Source: JALZOC01 sp038320555 (lineage in GTDB: Bacteria; Acidobacteriota; Vicinamibacteria; Vicinamibacterales; 2-12-FULL-66-21). Taken from it: DNA of 10,321 nt. The position numbers and the translations under genes are program-made. Shown piece by piece: positions 6,344 to 10,321 of this stretch. The first letter of the stretch is position 1. Each line of letters begins with the position of its first letter. Below the pieces are notes generated by a model. That model was given only the letters and a program-made list of their open reading frames with translations, ran no database searches and was not told where the DNA came from. Location of the stretch: contig JBBQEJ010000177.1 of NCBI GenBank assembly GCA_038320555.1, positions 1 through 10,321 of the forward strand, read 5' to 3'.

Positions 6344-7516
6344 ATGGCTGAGATCCTGGGGCCAATCGTCGCGTTGACGCTGATCGTGGGTCTGCCCTCG
6401 CAGCAACCCACGGGCGGAAGACTCGTGGAACACGTCACCTGCCCGTCCGATCCGAGCCAAACCTACTCGATTTACCTTCCCTCTACCTATGTGACAACGC
6501 GCCAGTGGCCCCTGTTGATTGTGTTCGACCCGGGAGGACGGGGCGCTCGCGCAGCCGAAGTGTTTCGCGAGGCCGCCGAGCGTTTTGGCTGGATCGTCGC
6601 GGCGTCCGAGAACTCGCGTAACGGACCCTGGGAACCCACGCTGCGCGCAGTCAACGCGATGTGGCCTGCACTTCTGGGCGGATACGCCGTGGATGCGCGC
6701 CGGGTTTACACGGCAGGTCACTCCGGCGGAGCGACGGTCGCCTGGATGATGGCGCGCCAGACGGGTCAAATTACAGGCGTCATCACGTCCGGCCAGCCGA
6801 GTCTCGGGGCCGATCCGGGAAAAACGACAACCTTCTCGTGGTTCGGCGCGGCCGGGCACACTGACTTCAATTTCATCGAGGTGAAAGGGATCGATGCCCG
6901 GCTCGCGCGATCCGGCACAGCGCACCGGGTTGAATTCTTCGACGGCGGTCACCAGTGGCCTCCTGCCGAGTTGACGTTCCTCGCGCTCGGATGGATGGAG
7001 CTTGTGGCGATGAAGGAAGGCCGCCGCTCACGAGATGCCGATCTTGCCGCCCGGGTGCTCGCCGACGACATGTCGCACGCACGCGCCTTCGAGGAGCACG
7101 GACTTCTGACCGATGCCAAGCGGTCGTACGAATCGATCGTCGCCAGTTACGCGGGACTCGTGGATGTGTCAGAGGCGGAACGGAGAGGCAAAGCGATCGA
7201 GTCTGACGCTCGTTTCAAAAGCGCCCGCAAGCTCGAAGAACGCGCCGACAGGCGTGAGCGAGACGAGGCCGACGCCGTCGGCCAAATGGGTACGCGGTTG
7301 TCAGCCGAGGATCCGCCGCACATCCAGGAACTGCGCGCCCAGATCAATCTCGATTCGCTCGTGAAGGCGGCGCGCGGCGACTCGTACGAAGCCTCATCCG
7401 CGCGTCGCTCGCTCGCCCTCGTCCGCGTGCAGCTCTCGGCGCTCGTTCACGATCTGCAGGGAACCGGGGACAGGCGCGCCGAGATCGTCCAGAAGATCCT
7501 AGATTCGATGAAGTAG
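6344..7516 (+). CDS. Exported alpha/beta hydrolase (esterase-like) with helical C-terminal region
   Basis: A 390-residue protein. Residues 1-20 are hydrophobic (MAEILGPIVALTLIVGLPSQ) and resemble a signal peptide, although a basic N-terminal residue is lacking and Glu3 is unusual. Residues 25-220 form the alpha/beta hydrolase domain: a strand ending in VFDPGGRG (60-67), which probably supplies the oxyanion hole, the nucleophile elbow GHSGG with Ser127 (125-129), GHTDFN with Asp174 (171-176), and FFDGGHQWPP with His203 (198-207) as the likely catalytic histidine. This resembles PHB-depolymerase/feruloyl-esterase-type hydrolases. Residues about 228-390 are helical and highly charged, with DAKRSYESIVASYAGL (257-272) suggestive of a TPR-like helix pair. 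An in-frame TAA ten codons upstream fixes the start within a short stretch, and no Shine-Dalgarno is present. The substrate is unknown. The last 18 bases overlap the convergent acetyltransferase-like gene. Confidence 0.85.
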   Translation: MAEILGPIVALTLIVGLPSQQPTGGRLVEHVTCPSDPSQTYSIYLPSTYVTTRQWPLLIVFDPGGRGARAAEVFREAAERFGWIVAASENSRNGPWEPTLRAVNAMWPALLGGYAVDARRVYTAGHSGGATVAWMMARQTGQITGVITSGQPSLGADPGKTTTFSWFGAAGHTDFNFIEVKGIDARLARSGTAHRVEFFDGGHQWPPAELTFLALGWMELVAMKEGRRSRDADLAARVLADDMSHARAFEEHGLLTDAKRSYESIVASYAGLVDVSEAERRGKAIESDARFKSARKLEERADRRERDEADAVGQMGTRLSAEDPPHIQELRAQINLDSLVKAARGDSYEASSARRSLALVRVQLSALVHDLQGTGDRRAEIVQKILDSMK

Positions 7517-8608
7517 CTTTTCCCTTTCCCCTTTTCCTTTGTCCCTTTCGCCTTTCGCATTCCACCAGCGAACGATGCGATCCTTTGCGATCGAGCACAA
7601 CAACATGAAGACTACGAAGGCAGCGTACGCCACCCAGGCCTGCTGATGCGTGAGTGAATTGTGAATCGGAATCGAGATCAGCCCGTACACGATCTCGACA
7701 TGGATCCAATAGATGAAGAGGGAGCTTCTGCCCATTTGCTCCATCGGACTCCAGGATCCGCGAACGGCAACCTTCTCCCACACGTAAGCGACAGGAACCA
7801 GGACGATGAGAACGCCGGTGCGGAGCAGGAAGTACGACGGTGAGCTGAGCCAGAAGTCGGAGTGTGCGTAAGGGTTCGGCAGGAAGGACGCTCCGTATGC
7901 GCCAAGCGCGAGTGCGCTTCCCACGCCGAAAAACCAGGCGTTCAGACGCGATTCGGTCCGGGGCGAGCGCACGTCGTCGAGGAGAACCCCGACAATCGCG
8001 CCCGCGAACACGAATCCCAACCACGGGAACAGGCAGAAATTCGAGAGGTAGAAGTTCGACCCGTACACCGGACGGAGGTATGCCTCGATGGGATCCGGTA
8101 GCGCATCGAGAATCCGAGCGCTGCGCACGATCGGTGTCAGCAGCGAAACGCCGAGGGCAGATGCGGCAAATGCGAGGCACCGTGCACGCGTCGAACGGAG
8201 CGCCGCCCAGAGTGCTGCGGCCGCCACGATCGACGGCCCCATGATGTTCAGGATGTCAACTTTGAGCAGGGTGCGGGGCTGCCCCAACCCGAGGATCCAC
8301 GCCTGCACGCGAAAGACGAATGCAAGAAAGAATATCCAGACGCCCCGCTTCATCACCGCGCGGCCCGCGGCCCGGCGGTCGCCGGTGCGACGCTGCTTCG
8401 ATCCCGCGGAGAGCGCTACCGATGTGCCTGCGAGGAACAGAAACATCGGCGCGCCGAAACCCGCCACGATAATCGCCCAGCGGAACTGCCAGGATCCGCG
8501 CGCGTCGAGGCGCGTCCAGCTGTCGAGGACGTGCGCCTGGATCATGATGAGAACGGCGAGGCCCCGTACCCAGTCGAGATATCCGCGGCGTCTCATCGCG
8601 TCGCTCAT
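7499..8608 (-). CDS. Membrane acetyltransferase-like protein (HGSNAT catalytic / DUF1624 type)
   Basis: A 369-residue inner-membrane protein with about nine to ten hydrophobic segments. The N-terminus YLDWVRGLAVLIMIQAH (10-26) is the signature of the heparan-alpha-glucosaminide N-acetyltransferase catalytic family and the related acyltransferase-3 superfamily; the conserved His is His26. GAPMFLFLAGTS (52-63) and QMGRSSLFIYWIHVEIVYG (291-309) are further family motifs. Such proteins move an acyl group across the membrane onto an extracytoplasmic sugar or polymer; the acceptor here is unknown. It starts 20 bases after the OsmC-family gene and is probably co-transcribed with it. The last 19 residues (AKGERDKGKGEREK then LLHRI) are low-complexity and are encoded by a pyrimidine-rich tract, then by the antisense of the hydrolase gene's end. 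They probably represent read-through added to the original end. No Shine-Dalgarno is visible. Confidence 0.82.
   Translation of the reverse strand: MSDAMRRRGYLDWVRGLAVLIMIQAHVLDSWTRLDARGSWQFRWAIIVAGFGAPMFLFLAGTSVALSAGSKQRRTGDRRAAGRAVMKRGVWIFFLAFVFRVQAWILGLGQPRTLLKVDILNIMGPSIVAAAALWAALRSTRARCLAFAASALGVSLLTPIVRSARILDALPDPIEAYLRPVYGSNFYLSNFCLFPWLGFVFAGAIVGVLLDDVRSPRTESRLNAWFFGVGSALALGAYGASFLPNPYAHSDFWLSSPSYFLLRTGVLIVLVPVAYVWEKVAVRGSWSPMEQMGRSSLFIYWIHVEIVYGLISIPIHNSLTHQQAWVAYAAFVVFMLLCSIAKDRIVRWWNAKGERDKGKGEREKLLHRI
7517..7557. repeat. Pyrimidine-rich low-complexity tract
   Basis: The plus strand here is almost pure C and T (runs of CCCTTT and CCTTT) interrupted by a few G residues. It starts directly after the TAG of the hydrolase gene and lies inside the 3' part of the convergent membrane acetyltransferase-like gene, where it encodes Lys, Glu, Arg and Gly. 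A similar tract forms the right arm of the inverted repeat at 2433-2467. Slippage in such a tract could change the length or frame of the acetyltransferase-like protein's tail. Confidence 0.6.
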
Positions 8609-8628
8609 GCTGGGCGCTGGCGGGGACT

Positions 8629-9054
8629 CTAGACCCCGGAGGTCAGTTTATAGGTCACTGTCAGCTCGATGTCCTGCCGCATCGAGTGCCACACGGAGCA
8701 GTACTTTTCGCGCGAAAGGTGGATGGCGCGCTCGACCTTGTCACCCGGCACGTCGCCCGTAATCGTGTAATGGAGCGTGATGGCGGTGAAGCGCCGGGGT
8801 TCTTCGGGTGCGCGATGCCCGGAGAGATCCGCGCGCAGCCCGCGCAGCTTGTATCGCCCTTTTGTCAGGACGTGTACCACGTCCATTGCCATGCAACTGG
8901 CCAGCGCGAACGCAAGCGCCTGCATCGGCGACGGCCCAGCGACAGACGCGCTGTCGAGAGACATCTGGATGTCCCCCGAGCGCCCGGCGAAGACGAGATC
9001 ATGTTCCCAGACGAGTTCGATTATTGTCGGCGGCTTCGCGACGGCGTCTGCCAT
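8629..9054 (-). CDS. OsmC/Ohr-family protein
   Basis: A 141-residue cytoplasmic protein of typical OsmC size. GPSPMQALAFALASCMAMDV (40-59) carries the first reactive cysteine, Cys54, in the family context. SREKYCSVWHSM (114-125) carries the second, Cys119, with the YCSV spacing typical of the YhfA-like branch. Family members reduce organic hydroperoxides using this cysteine pair, while the substrate of the YhfA branch is not established. So a peroxide-defence role is likely but not proven. It is the first gene of a probable two-gene unit with the acetyltransferase-like membrane protein, 20 bases apart. The ATG at 9052-9054 has no Shine-Dalgarno; a TAGAAT box (9061-9066, minus strand) sits so close that a leaderless transcript is possible. 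Confidence 0.93.
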   Translation of the reverse strand: MADAVAKPPTIIELVWEHDLVFAGRSGDIQMSLDSASVAGPSPMQALAFALASCMAMDVVHVLTKGRYKLRGLRADLSGHRAPEEPRRFTAITLHYTITGDVPGDKVERAIHLSREKYCSVWHSMRQDIELTVTYKLTSGV

Positions 9055-9100
9055 ACGGGCATTCTACGCTGTCTTCTTGAGGACATGGGGCGACGCTAAT

Positions 9101-9204
9101 CTCGCGCCGAGATCGCCGAGTTTCTCGCGCAGAGAGCGCCGAGGACGCAAAGGGACGCGGGCTCAGCGTCCTCCGCGCGAAATACTCCGCGATCTCCGCG
9201 CGAG
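9101..9204. repeat. GC-rich imperfect inverted repeat
   Basis: The left arm at 9101-9148 (CTCGCGCCGAGATCGCCGAG, then TTTCTCGCGC through GAGGACGC) is matched in reverse complement by the right arm at 9166-9204 (GCGTCCTCCGCGCG through GCGATCTCCGCGCGAG). There is one gap of about eight bases and scattered mismatches. The loop is about 17 bases. It fills the gap between the FTR1 stop (9 bases away) and the OsmC start, and uses a repeated CGCCGAG/CGCAGAG-like word roughly every ten bases. This pattern fits a small interspersed repeat; as RNA it would form a stable hairpin at the 3' end of the permease transcript, without a T run. Confidence 0.65.
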
Positions 9205-9213
9205 AGGTTTCGT

Positions 9214-9984
9214 CTACGCGGCTTGCGAGCGGTGCGACTGACTGCGGCCGACGAGGCTGGAGATCGCCAGCCACACGAGCGGCAGCAGCACGAGGAGGTA
9301 CGTCAGGTACTGGCCGTAGATACCGTCAGGCCCATATGCTTCGGTCGCATCGTGCAGCGGTTGGCTGTTCGGGAAGATGTTGGCTTCGGTCAGCTCGTGG
9401 AACCCGTAGATCAGGAGTTGCACGACGAAGACGAGCAGGAATACGGCGGTGACCTGAAAGAAGCGCGACAGGTTGACGCGATAGCCGTAGCGAGACCACA
9501 ACCACGCGATGAACGCGGCGCAAATGGTTCCGCCGGTGGCGCCGGCGATCACCTGCGTCGACTTGACGGTGAAGATCAGTTGCGTCATCAGGAGCGCCGT
9601 CTCCATTCCTTCACGCGTGATCATCAGCAGCGTGAAACCGAAGACGCCCAGAAAGGCCGCGCGTCCGATCTTGAGCGATGAAGCCTCGAGCCGCCCCTCG
9701 ATTTCTTTCTTCATCCGCTTTCCCACGCGCCACATGTGCATCGTCAGCGACGCGACGAGGCATGCCGCGGTGAGCGCGAGTACGCCTTCCCAAAGAGCTT
9801 GATTGTTCGCCTGGGCCAGCAGGAAACCGGCCGCGACGCTGAGCGCAACCGAAACCGCGATTCCCCAATGCACGGCAGGCAGGAGGCCCCGACGGCCCGT
9901 CTTCTTCAAATACGCCAGGCTGATGGCGACAATGAGAAAGGCCTCGAGCCCTTCACGCAGCGTAATGACAAACGCCTGAATCAT
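9214..9984 (-). CDS. FTR1-family iron permease
   Basis: A 256-residue inner-membrane protein with about seven hydrophobic segments. The two REXXE iron-binding motifs expected in FTR1/EfeU are present: REGLE at residues 10-14 (VITLREGLEAFLIV) and REGME at 124-128 (LMITREGMETALLM). YGFHELTEANIFP near the C-terminus is also family-typical. Such permeases carry iron across the inner membrane, either with a multicopper oxidase or with EfeO/EfeB-type partners; none is visible nearby. The ATG at 9982-9984 is preferred because it gives the canonical N-terminus (MIQAFVITLREGLE) and has AAAGGGAC just upstream. The frame is open 38 codons further to a TTG, but that TTG is part of a predicted -35 box and the extra codons have poor GC-rich third positions. 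No Fur-box-like sequence was recognised. The tail is short and basic (VGRSQSHRSQAA). Confidence 0.92.
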   Translation of the reverse strand: MIQAFVITLREGLEAFLIVAISLAYLKKTGRRGLLPAVHWGIAVSVALSVAAGFLLAQANNQALWEGVLALTAACLVASLTMHMWRVGKRMKKEIEGRLEASSLKIGRAAFLGVFGFTLLMITREGMETALLMTQLIFTVKSTQVIAGATGGTICAAFIAWLWSRYGYRVNLSRFFQVTAVFLLVFVVQLLIYGFHELTEANIFPNSQPLHDATEAYGPDGIYGQYLTYLLVLLPLVWLAISSLVGRSQSHRSQAA

Positions 9985-10069
9985 TGGTCCCTTTGGCTCA
10001 ACAGCTGACCGGAGTGTCTTCGCCTTTTTCCCGTCCAGGTCCGGCAAAATGCGATCGATCTCATTTTCA

Positions 10070-10098
10070 AGCCTATCCCGGGATATCCGACCAGTCAA
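10070..10098 (-). promoter_or_regulatory. Predicted sigma-70-type promoter of the iron permease gene
   Basis: On the minus strand TTGACT (10093-10098) and TAGGCT (10070-10075) are separated by 17 bases. Transcription would begin near 10063 and leave a leader of about 80 bases before the ATG at 9984, with a ribosome-binding site in front of it. The -35 box is close to consensus; the -10 box is only fair. Confidence 0.4.
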
Positions 10099-10178
10099 GT
10101 CGGCATTCGAGATTCACGTTCGATTCGAAGTATCAGAAGGTGTGACGCTGCCCGGTAGCCCTGATCGGCTGCGCTACT

Positions 10179-10321
10179 ATGGCTGCCATGATCAAAGGAG
10201 TATCCATAACCGCCGCAGCGGTGCTCGCGATGAACACGGCGTATTCCCAGCAACCGAGTCTTACGGCCCAGCTCTATCGGGCTCGGGCGCTCCACCAACA
10301 GTCGCCGCTCATCGACGGCCA
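10179..10321 (+). CDS. Membrane dipeptidase (peptidase family M19), N-terminal fragment
   Basis: The frame opens at the ATG at 10179-10181 (alternative ATG at 10188-10190) and runs off the right edge after 47 codons. From the second Met, MIKGVSITAAAVLAMNTAYS is a good signal peptide with probable cleavage before QQPS. The mature part begins with LTAQLYRARALHQQSPLIDG and then a partial codon CA that fits His. This matches the start of M19 (renal/microsomal dipeptidase-like) enzymes, where the IDGHxD motif supplies zinc ligands. These enzymes hydrolyse dipeptides and are often exported. The call rests on a short conserved stretch, so the family is likely but the rest of the active site cannot be checked. 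It is divergent from the iron permease gene. No Shine-Dalgarno precedes either ATG. Confidence 0.72.
   Translation, partial: MAAMIKGVSITAAAVLAMNTAYSQQPSLTAQLYRARALHQQSPLIDG

Noticed and set aside
9985..10098. 38 extra N-terminal codons for the FTR1 permease starting at TTG
   Set aside because: The TTG is part of a predicted -35 box, codon use is unlike the gene body, and the canonical family start with a ribosome-binding site lies at 9984.
1463..10321. A joint peptide/glutathione breakdown pathway linking pxpA and the M19 dipeptidase
   Set aside because: The genes are about 8 kb apart, in different units, with unrelated genes between; proximity alone does not support it.

Overview
The window is high-GC bacterial chromosomal DNA with seven complete genes and two genes cut by the window edges. 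A TonB-dependent receptor with an N-terminal carboxypeptidase-regulatory-like domain, a stand-alone DGQHR protein, start sites mostly lacking a Shine-Dalgarno sequence, and pyrimidine-rich intergenic tracts together suggest an Acidobacteriota genome (Vicinamibacteria-like). This placement is inferred from gene content and style; no marker gene is present.

Layout, left to right. (1) 1-2230, minus strand: pxpA (5-oxoprolinase subunit A), an MFS carboxylate-type transporter that starts inside the pxpA stop (GTGA overlap), and a small unrecognised gene running off the left edge. The tight packing indicates one operon. (2) 2231-2501: a gap holding a degenerate direct repeat and a partly overlapping long inverted repeat. 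(3) 2502-4769, minus: a TonB-dependent outer-membrane receptor. (4) 4770-5060: a gap with several hairpins, a strong plus-strand terminator and an AT-rich inverted repeat of 14-bp units. (5) 5061-6200, minus: a DGQHR-domain (DndB-like) protein, divergent from (6) a plus-strand exported alpha/beta hydrolase at 6344-7516; their predicted promoters overlap at the -10 boxes. (7) 7499-9054, minus: an OsmC-family protein followed by an acetyltransferase-like membrane protein whose 3' end overlaps the hydrolase gene through a pyrimidine-rich tract. (8) 9101-9204: a GC-rich inverted repeat. (9) 9214-9984, minus: an FTR1-family iron permease. (10) 10179 to the right edge, plus: the start of an exported M19 dipeptidase.

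Functionally this is mostly envelope transport and housekeeping metabolism: 5-oxoproline use with a linked importer, uptake across the outer membrane, iron uptake, thiol-dependent peroxide defence and exported hydrolases. I found no clear undescribed multi-gene system, phage, insertion sequence, CRISPR array, tRNA or rRNA. The least explained parts are the structured noncoding segments just downstream of minus-strand stop codons, the isolated DGQHR gene, and the hairpin cluster at 4916-5001, which ends in a terminator facing away from every annotated gene.
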